Source of the DNA: Nonomuraea corallina
GTDB taxonomy: Bacteria; Actinomycetota; Actinomycetes; Streptosporangiales; Streptosporangiaceae
Reading direction: 5' to 3'
Length of the DNA: 64,000 nt
Assembly (NCBI RefSeq): GCF_027620315.1
Contig: NZ_JAPNNL010000009.1
Span: 18,104 to 82,103, forward strand
The notes beneath the pieces are model-generated. The model saw only the letters and a program-made list of their open reading frames with translations. It searched no databases and was not told the origin of the DNA. Position numbers and translations under genes: made by a program. This document shows, one piece after another, positions 52,005 to 62,717 of this stretch. Each line of letters starts with the position of its first letter. The first letter of the stretch is position 1.

Positions 52005-53731
52005 CGGGTCACCTCCAGGTCGCGGAAGGTCGTGCGCAGGACGTCCAGCGCGTCGCAGCCGGCGTGGACGCGGCCGTCGACGCCGGCGTAGTCGCCCTTG
52101 CCCGCCAGCCAGACCGTGCGCGCGCCGGCCCGTTTGAGCGCGGCGGCGACCGCCTCGGCGTGCTGGCCGTAGAGCTTGTCGCTGGAGCACAGGCAGGCGA
52201 CGGTGGCGCCGCTGACGGCGAAGGCGGTGGCGATCTGCTCGGGGTCGGCGCCGGGGCCCGCGGTCTCGGTGGCCAGGCCGCCGGCCCGGAAGAGGTTGGC
52301 GGCGAACGCGGCCCTCGGGGTGTGCACGGCGACCGGCCCGATCGTGGCCAGGAACACCTTGGGCCGCTCGGCCTGCGCGTCGGCCAGGTCACGCAGCTCC
52401 TCGAACTCCTGCGCGTACCGGAACGTCGGCAGCCCGGCGGCGAGGGCGGCGGGCGAGTGTGAGGCCAGGAACGGACCGCCGCCGGCTCCGTTGAGCGGCT
52501 TCTCGTCCAGGTCGGGGAACTCGCTGACGCCGGTGATCGGGAGGCGGCGGTGCGCGAGGTCGGCGGCGCGGCGCTCCCGGGTGGCGGCGACGCGGCCGGC
52601 CACCAGCTCGGCGCCGGCCTCGATGCCGCCGGCCGCCTCGATCTCCTGGAACCAGGCCCAGGCCCGCTCCGCCAGCTCCTCGGTGCGGCGCTCGACGTAC
52701 CAGGACCCGCCCGACGGGTCGACGACCCGTCCGACGCCGGCCTCCTCCAGCAGCAGCGACTGCGTGTTGCGGGCGATGCGGCGGGAGAACGCGTCCGGCC
52801 GCCGGACCACCGCGTCGAACGGCTGCACCGTCACCGCGTCGGCGCCGCCGACGCCGGCGGCGAAGCAGGCGACGGTGGTGCGGAGCATGTTCACCCACGG
52901 GTCACGGGCGGTCATCATGGCCGAGCTGGTCACCGCGTGCTGGCGCTGCGGCCCGGAGGCGCCGGTCACCTCGGTCACCCGGTCCCACAGCCGCCTGGCC
53001 GCCCGCAGCTTGGCGATGGTGGCGAACTGGTCGTCGGTGGCGGCGTAGCGGAATTCGAGCTGGTCGCACGCCTGCTGGACGGTGAGGCCGGCGGCGGTGA
53101 GCGCGCGCAGCCCGGCCACCGCCAGCGCGAGCGAGCAGCCGAGCTCCTCGGCGTCGCCGCCGCCCGCGTCGTGGTACGGGGTCGCGTCCACCATCACGGC
53201 CCGCAGCCCGGGGCGCCCGGCGGCGCACGCGGCGGCCAGCGCGGGAGCGTCCGGGCTGAGCGGCGAGGCGCCCAGGTTGCCCCGGAGCGGGGTGTCACCG
53301 GCCAGCGCGAGCAGGGCCTCGGCGGCCTCGCCCGTCAGCTCGCCCGCTTCCAGGACGACCGGCGCCAGGTCGAGCAGGACGCCCTTCAGCACGCGGGGCA
53401 GCTCGGACACCGGGATCGCGCCGTCGCCGACGACGAGCCAGAGCGAGGTCACCCCGTTCTCCAGGTCGGCCATCACCGCCTCGGGGTCGGGCAGCGCGTG
53501 CCGCTGCCTGACGTCCCAGCCTCCTCCGGGCCGCGCACCCCGGTCGAACGGGGCCGAGGCGGGCAGATCGGCGGCGTCGTAGAGCGGCGCGACGGCCAGC
53601 CCGTCATAGGTCGAATGGGACAGCGCCTCTTCGGGCGTCTCCGCGTCGACGCCGGACTTGCGCAGCACCGCTGTGGCCAACGCCCGCCAGTCGTCGCGCG
53701 AGGTGGAAGGAAACCCCGCAGCCAGTTCCAT
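52001..53731 (-). CDS. mutA: Methylmalonyl-CoA mutase, small subunit
   Basis: A 576-residue MutA from the ATG at 53731. It shares the mutase barrel fold but the C-terminal B12-like domain has [11 protein letters not shown] where MutB has DGHDRG, so it does not bind cobalamin, as expected for the small subunit. It is the first gene of mutA-mutB. TACTAT ends 6 nt before the ATG, so the transcript is probably leaderless; the frame continues 13 codons upstream without support. Confidence 0.95.
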
Positions 53732-53737
53732 GGTCGG

Positions 53738-53743
53738 ATAGTA
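53738..53743 (-). promoter_or_regulatory. -10 box of leaderless mutAB transcript
   Basis: TACTAT on the minus strand ends 6 nt before the mutA ATG (53731). Confidence 0.6.
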
Positions 53744-53783
53744 CGCATACCCCGATTTACGAGGTAACACGGGTGGCGGAGTT

Positions 53784-54563
53784 TTACGTCACAGGAGCTT
53801 CCCAGGTGAGCCGCCAGGTGACGGGACCGACGACGCCGTCGTCCTCGATCCCCTGCTGGCGCTGGAACGTCCGGCACACCTCGCGCGAGGCCGGCCCGTA
53901 CGCGCCGTCGACGTCGAGTTCGAAGCCCCGCTCTGCCATCCTGGCCTGCCACGTGCGCACGTCGTCACCCCGCGTCACCGGCGGATAGGTGAGCAGGCGG
54001 CCGGGGAACGGCGGCGCGCCGGGCGGCTCGGGCTCGCCTGGACCGTCGCCCTGCCCGGGCCGGGGCGCGCCCCTGCGCACCCACCCGTAGAGCGGCTCGC
54101 CGGGGCAGTCGGTGGCGTAGCCGTCACGGTGCCCCTTGATCTCCCTGCCGGCGCGGCCGTTCTGCCGGGCGTGCTCGATCGCGTCCAGGATCGCGTGCAG
54201 CATCCCGTCGGGTGGTTGCACCAGCCCTGAGTTGCCCACCAGGCCGAGCACCGCGTAGTGGCCCTGGTTCAGCCCCGCGCCGTTGGCGGCGGGCAGGCGG
54301 TTCAGGCCGCGGCCTTCGAACACCCGCCGATGCGAACAGGCCACGAACGAGTAGCCAATGTCCATCCACCCGTTCCCATCCATGTGGGAGTTCTGGATCG
54401 ACCGGACCAGCGCGGCGCAGCGGTCATGCTCGTCCACGGTCCGGGGATCGACCCGGCCGCCCGTGTAGTGGACCTTCACGCCCCTGGTGGAGTCCAGCCG
54501 CGTGTAGCTCCCCCGCGGCGATCGGGCGCCCCACGCCGTCCTACTGATCAGATCGATGGCCAT
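53784..54563 (-). CDS. Peptidoglycan-recognition amidase with C-terminal peptidoglycan-binding domain
   Basis: A 259-residue protein; ATG at 54563 with GGGAG 7 nt upstream. The N-terminal PGRP/amidase_2 domain has the zinc ligands His32 (VKVHYTGG), His145 (IKGHRDG) and Cys153 (TDCPG). A Pro/Gly linker (about 165-190) leads to a PG_binding_1 domain (GDDVRTWQARMAERGFELDVDG, FQRQQGIEDDGVVGPVTW). It would cut the MurNAc-L-Ala bond. No signal peptide is present, as in phage endolysins and some cytoplasmic or unconventionally exported actinobacterial amidases; no phage genes are near. Confidence 0.88.
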   Translation of the reverse strand: MAIDLISRTAWGARSPRGSYTRLDSTRGVKVHYTGGRVDPRTVDEHDRCAALVRSIQNSHMDGNGWMDIGYSFVACSHRRVFEGRGLNRLPAANGAGLNQGHYAVLGLVGNSGLVQPPDGMLHAILDAIEHARQNGRAGREIKGHRDGYATDCPGEPLYGWVRRGAPRPGQGDGPGEPEPPGAPPFPGRLLTYPPVTRGDDVRTWQARMAERGFELDVDGAYGPASREVCRTFQRQQGIEDDGVVGPVTWRLTWEAPVT

Positions 54564-54647
54564 GCCTGCACTCCCGTTTTGCATCAGCTTGAGCACCGAG
54601 CGTAGGGCGTGACCTCCGAACAGGTGAGATCTTTCGCCTGAATTTAC

Positions 54648-55601
54648 CTATGGGCGGATTACCCGCGCTTCCGTCACGATCGCCGTGATCAGGTCATGTG
54701 GGGTCACGTCGAAGGCCGGATTGATCGCGTCGGTGCCTTCGGGGGCTACCCGGGCGCCGCGGAACGCCACGATCTCGTCCGCCCCCCGGTCCTCGATCTC
54801 GATGTGCTCGCCCGACGGGGTGGCCGCGTCGATCGTGCTCTCCGGGGCGACGACAATGAACGGCACCCCGGCCCGCGCCGCGCCGAGGGCCAGCGCGTAC
54901 GAGCCGATCTTGTTGGCGGTGTCGCCGTTGGCGGCGATCCGGTCGGCGCCGATGAGCACCGCGTCGACGCCTCCCCTGGCCAGCAGGTAGGGCCCCGCGC
55001 CGTCGGTGACCAGGCGGTGCGGCGCGCCCATCCTGCCCAGCTCCCAGGCGGTGAGCCGGGCGCCCTGCAGCAGGGGACGGGTCTCCAGGGCGAGCACCTC
55101 GGCGAGCCGGCCGCGCTCGTGCAGCGTCTGCGCGACGCCGAGCGCGGTGCCCCGCTCGACGCAGGCCAGGCCGCCGGTGTTGCACACGGTCATGATGCGC
55201 AGCCGGTCGCCCTGGAGCAGGTCGCCCTGGAGCAGGTCGGCGCCGCGCTCGCCCATGGCGTGACAGGCCGCGATGTCGTCGTCCCTGACCTGCAGCGCCG
55301 TCTCCAGCACCGCCTCGGGGCCCTCCTCGATGCGGGCGGCGGCCCGGTCGACGCCCCAGGCCAGGTTGACGGCGGTGGGCCGGGCGGCGCGCAGGCGGGC
55401 GACGGCCTCCCGGTCGCCGCGGGCCAGCGCCACGCCGAGCGCGCCGGCCACGCCGAGCGCGGGGGCGCCCCGCACCGCGAGCCTGCGGATCGCGCCGATC
55501 AGCTCGTCCACGGTGTGGACGCGCAGGGTCACGCAGGCGTCGGGCAGCCTGGTCTGGTCGATGAGCTCGATGGCGCCGTCGACCCAGTCGATGGTCCTCA
55601 C
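54648..55601 (-). CDS. mtnA: S-methyl-5-thioribose-1-phosphate isomerase
   Basis: A 317-residue isomerase from the GTG at 55601. Family motifs are VRGAPALGVAGALGVALA, the catalytic Cys in MTVCNTGGLAC and the catalytic Asp in IGADRIAANGDTANKIG. It converts methylthioribose-1-phosphate to methylthioribulose-1-phosphate in methionine salvage. An internal in-frame 15-bp duplication gives LLQGDLLQGD. TAGCGT ends 7 nt upstream, which supports a leaderless transcript. No other mtn genes lie in the window. Confidence 0.93.
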   Translation of the reverse strand: MRTIDWVDGAIELIDQTRLPDACVTLRVHTVDELIGAIRRLAVRGAPALGVAGALGVALARGDREAVARLRAARPTAVNLAWGVDRAAARIEEGPEAVLETALQVRDDDIAACHAMGERGADLLQGDLLQGDRLRIMTVCNTGGLACVERGTALGVAQTLHERGRLAEVLALETRPLLQGARLTAWELGRMGAPHRLVTDGAGPYLLARGGVDAVLIGADRIAANGDTANKIGSYALALGAARAGVPFIVVAPESTIDAATPSGEHIEIEDRGADEIVAFRGARVAPEGTDAINPAFDVTPHDLITAIVTEARVIRP

Positions 55602-55608
55602 GCGTCGA

Positions 55609-55614
55609 ACGCTA
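55609..55614 (-). promoter_or_regulatory. -10 box of leaderless mtnA transcript
   Basis: TAGCGT on the minus strand ends 7 nt before the GTG at 55601. Confidence 0.55.
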
Positions 55615-55686
55615 GCGCAGCCCCGGCGCCGGACCGGATCCGACGAAGATCCACTCGGTCTCCGCGTTCTGCTTGTGGGCCGATCT

Positions 55687-55725
55687 GCCGGTGCGTATCT
55701 TGATCGATACCTCGTCGGCACCGGC
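55687..55725 (+). promoter_or_regulatory. Nested inverted repeats in the GH16 upstream region
   Basis: GCCGGTGC (55687-55694) pairs with GCACCGGC (55718-55725), enclosing a second pair GTATC/GATAC (55695-55710). Either an operator or the first hairpin of a structured leader. About 117 nt before the GH16 start. Confidence 0.4.
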
Positions 55726-55797
55726 GCCGTGGGATCTTCGCGCCCCTCCGGGCGCCGGCCGGTGTCGCCCGACGGATCTTCCCCTGCTTGTTCACCC

Positions 55798-55824
55798 ACG
55801 CCGCGCCTTCATGCGGCGTTCTTT
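55798..55824 (+). terminator. Intrinsic-terminator-like hairpin in the GH16 leader
   Basis: ACGCCGC (55798-55804) pairs with GCGGCGT (55813-55819) around an 8-nt loop and is followed by TCTTT, the only stem plus T-run of this kind seen in the window. It lies directly before the GH16 ribosome-binding site, so it may act as an attenuator or block ribosome access. Confidence 0.5.
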
Positions 55825-55841
55825 GGTACAGAAGGGAAAAG

Positions 55842-57242
<1,401 letters not shown>

Positions 57243-57300
57243 GCGGGCGGCCCGGCTAAAGTCTTCGACACGCACCTCCGGGGATGTGATCATAGACCTC

Positions 57301-58413
57301 ATGTCTGTCATCAGGGAGGTGCCGTTCCCCAGTCAGGAAGACGCCGAGCTTCCCATGAACGTCTGGCTCGACGACTCCGACTCCGCCGTCGACGTGATCG
57401 ACGCGCTGGCCCTGTCGCCGTTCGCGACGGGGCACCAGCCGTGGTCGCGGGTGGCCAACCTGGAGCGGGTCCGCGCCGACGCGCCGCTGCGGCCCGCCGA
57501 GGGCCGCGTGGTGCGCACCGCCGTGGTCGAGGACGGCATGGAGTCCCGCCTGATCATCGGCGACGGCTGGACGTTGCGGGTGGTCAGGCACCGCAACCGC
57601 TCGGCCACGCTGAGCGTGAGCGCGACCAGCGAGGAGCTGGCCCGCTCGGTGCTCAAGGAGAGCGTGGCCGGCGCGGAGGAGGCCGCGCCCGAGACCGACC
57701 ACGTGGAGATGGGGTTCTGGTGGCGTGGCACCCACGGCGGCAACCGGTCGGAGAAGCCGATCACCGCCCAGCCGTGGGACCAGATCAGCGGCAACTACGC
57801 CGAGCGGGTGCGCGGCCCGCTCGGCGACCTGATGCGGGTCACGCCCGGCGACGTCAACGGCCGTCTCCTGCTGCTGCATGGCCCTCCGGGCACCGGCAAG
57901 ACGACGCTGCTGCGCACGCTGGCCAAGCAGTGGCAGGACTGGTGTCAGGTCGACTGCGTGCTCGACCCCGAGCGGCTGTTCGACGAGCCCGGCTACCTGA
58001 TGGAGGTGGCCGTCGGCTACGACAACGACGAGGACGACAAGCAGCGCTGGCGGCTGCTCGTGCTGGAGGACTGCGACGAGCTGATCGGCGCGGCGGCCAA
58101 GACGCAGGCGGGGCAGGGCCTGTCGCGGCTGCTCAACCTGACCGACGGCCTGCTCGGCCAGGGCCGTGACGTGCTGGTGGCGATCACCACCAACGAGGAC
58201 CTGACCCGGCTGCACCCCGCCGTGGTGCGTCCCGGCCGCTGCCTGGCGCAGCTGGAGGTCGGCCCGCTGTCGCGGCAGGAGGCGGTCGCGTGGCTGGGCT
58301 CCTCCGACGGCGTCGGCCCGTCCGGCGCGACCCTCGCCGAGCTGTACGCGCTGCGCTCGGGCCGCGTCTTCACCGCCGCCCCCTCCGACGAGAGCACGGG
58401 CCTGTATCTCTGA
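57301..58413 (+). CDS. DUF5925 AAA-family ATPase
   Basis: A 370-residue protein from the ATG at 57301 (an in-frame start at 57286 is also possible). The N-terminal ~170 residues match DUF5925 (MNVWLDDSDSAVDVIDALAL), and the AAA ATPase module has Walker A GPPGTGKT at about 194-201, Walker B RLLVLEDCDEL at about 242-252 and arginine residues in VVRPGRCLAQ. A -10-like TAAAGT lies about 40 nt upstream. Widespread in actinobacteria, function unknown. Only 3 nt separate its end from the convergent SWIM gene. Confidence 0.85.
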   Translation: MSVIREVPFPSQEDAELPMNVWLDDSDSAVDVIDALALSPFATGHQPWSRVANLERVRADAPLRPAEGRVVRTAVVEDGMESRLIIGDGWTLRVVRHRNRSATLSVSATSEELARSVLKESVAGAEEAAPETDHVEMGFWWRGTHGGNRSEKPITAQPWDQISGNYAERVRGPLGDLMRVTPGDVNGRLLLLHGPPGTGKTTLLRTLAKQWQDWCQVDCVLDPERLFDEPGYLMEVAVGYDNDEDDKQRWRLLVLEDCDELIGAAAKTQAGQGLSRLLNLTDGLLGQGRDVLVAITTNEDLTRLHPAVVRPGRCLAQLEVGPLSRQEAVAWLGSSDGVGPSGATLAELYALRSGRVFTAAPSDESTGLYL

Positions 58414-58416
58414 TCC

Positions 58417-59742
58417 TCACACCGGGGTCTCCACGAGGGCCCGGGCGGCGATCCTGGCCGCGAGGACGTGCTTGCACGGGCCCCGGGAGCCGCGGTGGTC
58501 GAACCACCACGGGCAGGTGCACGACCCGGCCTCGACCCGCACCTGGCGCAGGCCGCCTGACGTGGTGACCTCCGCCAGGTCGCCGTCCAGCCGGACGGCC
58601 CCCGACTCCACCAGGGCGCGGGCCGCGGTCAGGCGCGGGTTGAGCTGCGCCACCTGGTCGCGGTCGTACGGGAGCTCGCGGTGGAAGTGGGACGCCTCGT
58701 GCAGGTCGTACCCGACCCGGCCGGCGGTGCCGAGCTGGGTGAGCGCGGCACGCACCCGGGCGGGCGTCAGGCCGGAGCGGTCGGCGAGCAGCCCGACCTC
58801 CACGGCGGGCTCGAAGTTCAGCAGCACGCCGATCAGGTCGGCGTCGGCGGCGGCCTCATCGGTGGCGAGGTCCTCCAGCACCTGGCCCTCGCCGGAGAAG
58901 CCGCGCCACGGCTCCGGGGAGACCGCCAGCGTGTAGCGCATCCCGGGCAGCTCCAGCTCCCAGGCGGCGGCCTGGCCGTCGCCCGCCGGGCCGTACACGC
59001 GCAGCGCCTTGGCGAACCTGAGCAGCGGCATGAGCGTGGCGATCCGCCCGGGCCCGGACAGGCAGACGGCGCCGCGGCCGGGACCGGCGGCCAGGCGCAG
59101 CTCCCGCCCGGCGGGCACGGCCCAGACGGTGCCGCGGGCGCCGCGGGGCAGCGAGCGCAGGAAGCGCACCGCCTGCGGGCCGTTCAGCTCGGCCCGCAGG
59201 TCGAACCCTGCGGCGATCACCTGAACCTCGGCGAAGCCGCGCAGCCAGCGGGTGGGCAGCGGCACCTTCTTCTCCACCACGGCCCCGTCGAGCGTGGTGA
59301 CGGTCAGCTCGTCGGGGCCGACGCCCAGGTGGAGCGGGTCACGGCCGCCGACCCGGCGCAGCGACTCACGCAGCGGGCCGTTGACGTCGACGTTGGTGGT
59401 GCCGCGGTCGAGCACCTCGCCGTCGAGCGCGGTCACGTCGAGCCGGGCGTAGACGCCGCCGCAGGCGGAGAACGACTCGAACCTGAGCCGGTCGCCGTCG
59501 CACGTCACCACCGGGTCGCGGGTCCAGCCGGGGCGCGGCTGGTGGTAGCGGGCCATCGCCACGTCGGCGACCGCCAGCAGGCCCGCCGCGGCCGGGGCGG
59601 CCTGGGTGAGCAGGCCGCTGAAGAATCTGGGGTGCGTGTGGGGCCCGGACAGCGCCGTGCCGCCAGAGGTGGACAGGCCGAGCCGGCCGTCGGCGAGGGC
59701 GGAGGGCCCGGCATAGGCGTACGCCTGCACTGCTTGAGTCAT
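58417..59742 (-). CDS. SWIM zinc-finger protein
   Basis: A 441-residue protein from the ATG at 59742. The SWIM zinc finger is C-terminal: CTCPWWFDHRGSRGPCKH (CxC...CxH) near 405-425. The rest is a large alpha/beta domain without recognised motif. SWIM domains bind DNA or proteins. TATCGT ends 7 nt upstream of the ATG, a leaderless arrangement. It is divergent from the C39-like gene and convergent with the DUF5925 ATPase. Confidence 0.87.
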   Translation of the reverse strand: MTQAVQAYAYAGPSALADGRLGLSTSGGTALSGPHTHPRFFSGLLTQAAPAAAGLLAVADVAMARYHQPRPGWTRDPVVTCDGDRLRFESFSACGGVYARLDVTALDGEVLDRGTTNVDVNGPLRESLRRVGGRDPLHLGVGPDELTVTTLDGAVVEKKVPLPTRWLRGFAEVQVIAAGFDLRAELNGPQAVRFLRSLPRGARGTVWAVPAGRELRLAAGPGRGAVCLSGPGRIATLMPLLRFAKALRVYGPAGDGQAAAWELELPGMRYTLAVSPEPWRGFSGEGQVLEDLATDEAAADADLIGVLLNFEPAVEVGLLADRSGLTPARVRAALTQLGTAGRVGYDLHEASHFHRELPYDRDQVAQLNPRLTAARALVESGAVRLDGDLAEVTTSGGLRQVRVEAGSCTCPWWFDHRGSRGPCKHVLAARIAARALVETPV

Positions 59743-59749
59743 GGCCCGG

Positions 59750-59755
59750 ACGATA
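59750..59755 (-). promoter_or_regulatory. -10 box of leaderless SWIM-protein transcript
   Basis: TATCGT on the minus strand ends 7 nt before the ATG at 59742. Confidence 0.55.
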
Positions 59756-59831
59756 GAGATCGCCACCGACAATCGGGCAGTACGTAAAACATCCGATGCG
59801 TGACCTGCGGCGCGGCTCCACAATGGGGCCG

Positions 59832-60860
59832 GTGCTCACCGTCGACCGGGCCCGCGTCGCCCTCACCCGCTTCACCGTGCCCCCGATCGCCGGTGACGGC
59901 TGGACCAGTGACGAGCACCCGATCGGCTTCCCCGCGACGCAGCTGGTGCCGTCGTGGACCGCGCGCACCCCGCCGGGCTCCTGGATCGAGGTCGAGCTGC
60001 AGGCCGTCACCGCCGAGGGTCGCCGCACCCGGTGGTACGTGATGGGCCGCTGGTCGGAGCGGGGCGGGCCGCGCACGTCGGTCGCCGGTCAGGGTGACGA
60101 GGACGGCGACGTGGCGGTCGACACGTTCGTGGCCCGGCGGCCCCTGTCGGCCTACCGGGTGCGGGTGCGGGCGTGCGGGACGGGCGCCCGCGTCGACGGG
60201 CTCGCGGTGATGGCGTCGGCGCTGCCCGCGCGCCCGCCGGCGGGCTCGCCGCCGTCCGGCGCCGGGCCGGTGCGGCTGGAGGTGCCCGAACACTGGCAGC
60301 ACGCGCACGCAGGCCACCATCCCGAGTACGACGGCGGCGGCGCCAACTGGTGCGGCCCGGCGGCGACGGCCATGGTGCTGGCCTACTGGGGCCGCGGGCC
60401 GGACGACCTGGACCGCGCGGGCTGCCCGCAGCCGGCCGTCGACCACGCCGCGCGCGGCACCTACGACAGCGGCTACCTGGGCACCGGCAACTGGCCGTTC
60501 AACGTCGCCTACGCGGGCTCGTACGGGCTGCGCGGGTTCGTGACCCGGTTGAGGTCGGCGGCCGAGCTGGAGCGGTTCGCCCGGGCCGGGATCCCGGTCG
60601 TGGTGTCGCTGTCGTTCAAGGAGCCGGAGCTGCCCGGAGCCGGCTACTCCACGAGCGGGAACCTCATCGTGGTGACCGGCTTCACCGCCGGGGGCGACGT
60701 GCGGGTCAACGACCCCGCCGTGCCCGACGGCCGGGTGCGCCGGGTGTATCCGCGCGCGGCGTTCGAGCACGTGTGGCTGCGGCGCTCCGGGAGCGGCGGC
60801 ATCGCGTACGTCCTGCATCCCCCTGAGATGTCCCTGCCCGAGTCTGATGGCAATTGGTGA
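59832..60860 (+). CDS. Peptidase C39-like (papain-fold) protein, catalytic His replaced
   Basis: A 342-residue protein. The C-terminal half (about 150-342) is a C39-like/bacteriocin-processing-type cysteine peptidase domain with Cys174 in NWCGPAATAMVLAYWG. Where the family usually has GHL before the hydrophobic strand it reads TSGNLIVVTGF, so the expected catalytic His is Asn277. The N-terminal half is a beta-rich domain (WIEVELQAVTAEGRRTRWYV). The GTG at 59832 is chosen because CACAAT ends 7 nt upstream; an ATG at 59823 is the alternative. It leads a three-gene run of peptidases. No signal peptide. Confidence 0.8.
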   Translation: MLTVDRARVALTRFTVPPIAGDGWTSDEHPIGFPATQLVPSWTARTPPGSWIEVELQAVTAEGRRTRWYVMGRWSERGGPRTSVAGQGDEDGDVAVDTFVARRPLSAYRVRVRACGTGARVDGLAVMASALPARPPAGSPPSGAGPVRLEVPEHWQHAHAGHHPEYDGGGANWCGPAATAMVLAYWGRGPDDLDRAGCPQPAVDHAARGTYDSGYLGTGNWPFNVAYAGSYGLRGFVTRLRSAAELERFARAGIPVVVSLSFKEPELPGAGYSTSGNLIVVTGFTAGGDVRVNDPAVPDGRVRRVYPRAAFEHVWLRRSGSGGIAYVLHPPEMSLPESDGNW

Positions 60861-60863
60861 GAG

Positions 60864-62717
60864 ATGAGTATCCGAGCGATTGAGGTGGCCCGCGCGGACG
60901 GCGGGCCTCAGTGGGTCGAGGCCGTGTCCACGCCCGCGGGCGTCGAGGTGTGGTGGGACGAGCCGCGCCCGCACGAGGGCGGCAGGCGGTGCGTGGTGCG
61001 GCGGCTGCCCGGCGGTGAGCGCGAGGACGCGCTGCCCGAGGGCTGGAACGCGCGCAACCGGGTGATCGAGTACGGCGGCCGGTCGTGGCGGCCGCTGCCC
61101 GGCGGCGGCCTGGTGTTCACGCACTGGGACGACCAGCGCGTCTATCGCATCGGCGGCGCCGGACCGGTGCCGCTGACGCCGCCGGGGCCGGCCCGCTACG
61201 CCGACCTGTTCCTGCCGCCGGGCCGGGACGAGGTGTGGGCCGTGCGGGAGATCGAGGACGTGCGCGACCTGGTGGCCGTCCCGCTGTCCGGCGGCGGCGT
61301 CCGGGTGATCGCGAAGGCGCAGCGTTTCCTGATGAACCCGCGCCTGTCCCCCGGCGGCGGGCACGTCTCCTGGATCGGCTGGGACCATCCGAACATGCCG
61401 TGGGACGGCACCGAGCTCTGCGTCGCCCCGCTCGGCGCGGACGGCGTCGCGGGCCCGTGCACGGTGGTGGCGGGCGGCCCTCGGGAGTCGGTCGTGCAGG
61501 CCGAGTGGCGCGACGACGAGACCCTCTACGCGGTCACCGACCCGACCGGCTGGTGGAACGTGCACGAGATCGGCCGCGACGGCGTCCGGGGCCGCAACCT
61601 CACGCCGATGGAGCTGGAGTTCGGCAACGCGCCGTGGAAGCCGGGCCTGACCTGGATGGCGCTCGCCGGCGACCGCCTGGTGCTGGTGTACGGGACGGCC
61701 GACCGGCGGCGGCTGGGCGTGCTCGATCCCGCCACCGGCGAGCTGCGCGAGCTCGGCGGCGAGGCCACCCACTGGGGCTCGACCGTGTCGGCGGCCGGCG
61801 GCAAGGTCGCGGCGGTGCGGGCGACCCCGCACACGCCCCCGGAGGTCGTGCTGATCGACCTGGGCAGCGGCGAGCGCGAGACCGTCTCGGCGCCCAGGCC
61901 GCTGCCCGACCGGGCGCTGCTGCCCGAGCCGGAGGCGATGACGGTCGAGGGGGTGCACGCGCACGTGTACCCGCCGCTCGGCGTGCGCGGCCCCGCCCCG
62001 TACGTGATCTTCGTGCACGGCGGGCCGACCGGCAGCAGCCCGCTCATGCTCGACCTGGAGATCGCCTATTTCACCAGCCGCGGGCTGGGCGTGGCCGAGG
62101 TCAACTACGGCGGCTCGGCCGGGTACGGGCGGGCCTACCGGGAGCGGCTGCGCCACCAGTGGGGCGTGGTCGACGTGCAGGACTGCGCGAAGGTGGCGCG
62201 CGGGCTGGTGGAGCTGGGCCGCGCCGACGCGGCCAGGATCGCGATCCGGGGCGGCAGCGCCGGCGGCTGGACGACGGTGGCGGCGCTGGTGCACAGCGAC
62301 GTGTTCGCGGGCGGCGTCGCGCAGTACGCGATCACCGACCCGGAGAGCTGGGCGGCCGAGACGCACGACTTCGAGTCGCGCTACCTCGACGGGCTGATCG
62401 GGCCGCTGCCCGAGACCCGTCAGCGCTACACCGACCGCTCGCCGCTGCTGCACGCGCACCGGGCGTCCGGCCCGTGCCTGATGCTGCACGGGCTGGAGGA
62501 CGCCATCGTGGACGTGAGCCAGGCCGAGCGGTTCGTCGCCGAGCTGGACCGGCACGGAAAGCGGTGGGCGCTGCTCACCTTCCCCGGCGAGCAGCACGGC
62601 TGGCGCAGGGAAGAGACGATCGTCGCGGCGCTGGAGGCCGAGCTGGCCTTCTACGGGCAGCTGTTCGGGTTCGAGACGCCCGAGGTCGCGCCGCTGAAGC
62701 TGGAGGGTGGAAAGTGA
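60864..62717 (+). CDS. S9-family serine peptidase (prolyl-oligopeptidase-like)
   Basis: A 617-residue enzyme: an N-terminal beta-propeller-type region (about 1-350) and an alpha/beta-hydrolase catalytic domain with Ser465 (IRGGSAGGW), an Asp at about 546 (LEDAIVD) and His578 (GEQHGWR). The oxyanion-hole motif is FVHGGPTGSS. Members cleave short peptides after Pro or act as acylaminoacyl peptidases in the cytoplasm. It starts 3 nt after the C39-like gene stop and overlaps the M20 gene by 4 nt. Confidence 0.9.
   Translation: MSIRAIEVARADGGPQWVEAVSTPAGVEVWWDEPRPHEGGRRCVVRRLPGGEREDALPEGWNARNRVIEYGGRSWRPLPGGGLVFTHWDDQRVYRIGGAGPVPLTPPGPARYADLFLPPGRDEVWAVREIEDVRDLVAVPLSGGGVRVIAKAQRFLMNPRLSPGGGHVSWIGWDHPNMPWDGTELCVAPLGADGVAGPCTVVAGGPRESVVQAEWRDDETLYAVTDPTGWWNVHEIGRDGVRGRNLTPMELEFGNAPWKPGLTWMALAGDRLVLVYGTADRRRLGVLDPATGELRELGGEATHWGSTVSAAGGKVAAVRATPHTPPEVVLIDLGSGERETVSAPRPLPDRALLPEPEAMTVEGVHAHVYPPLGVRGPAPYVIFVHGGPTGSSPLMLDLEIAYFTSRGLGVAEVNYGGSAGYGRAYRERLRHQWGVVDVQDCAKVARGLVELGRADAARIAIRGGSAGGWTTVAALVHSDVFAGGVAQYAITDPESWAAETHDFESRYLDGLIGPLPETRQRYTDRSPLLHAHRASGPCLMLHGLEDAIVDVSQAERFVAELDRHGKRWALLTFPGEQHGWRREETIVAALEAELAFYGQLFGFETPEVAPLKLEGGK

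Noticed and set aside
53784..54563. Prophage lysis module
   Set aside because: The amidase is the only phage-like gene. Its neighbours are mutA and mtnA, which are core metabolism.
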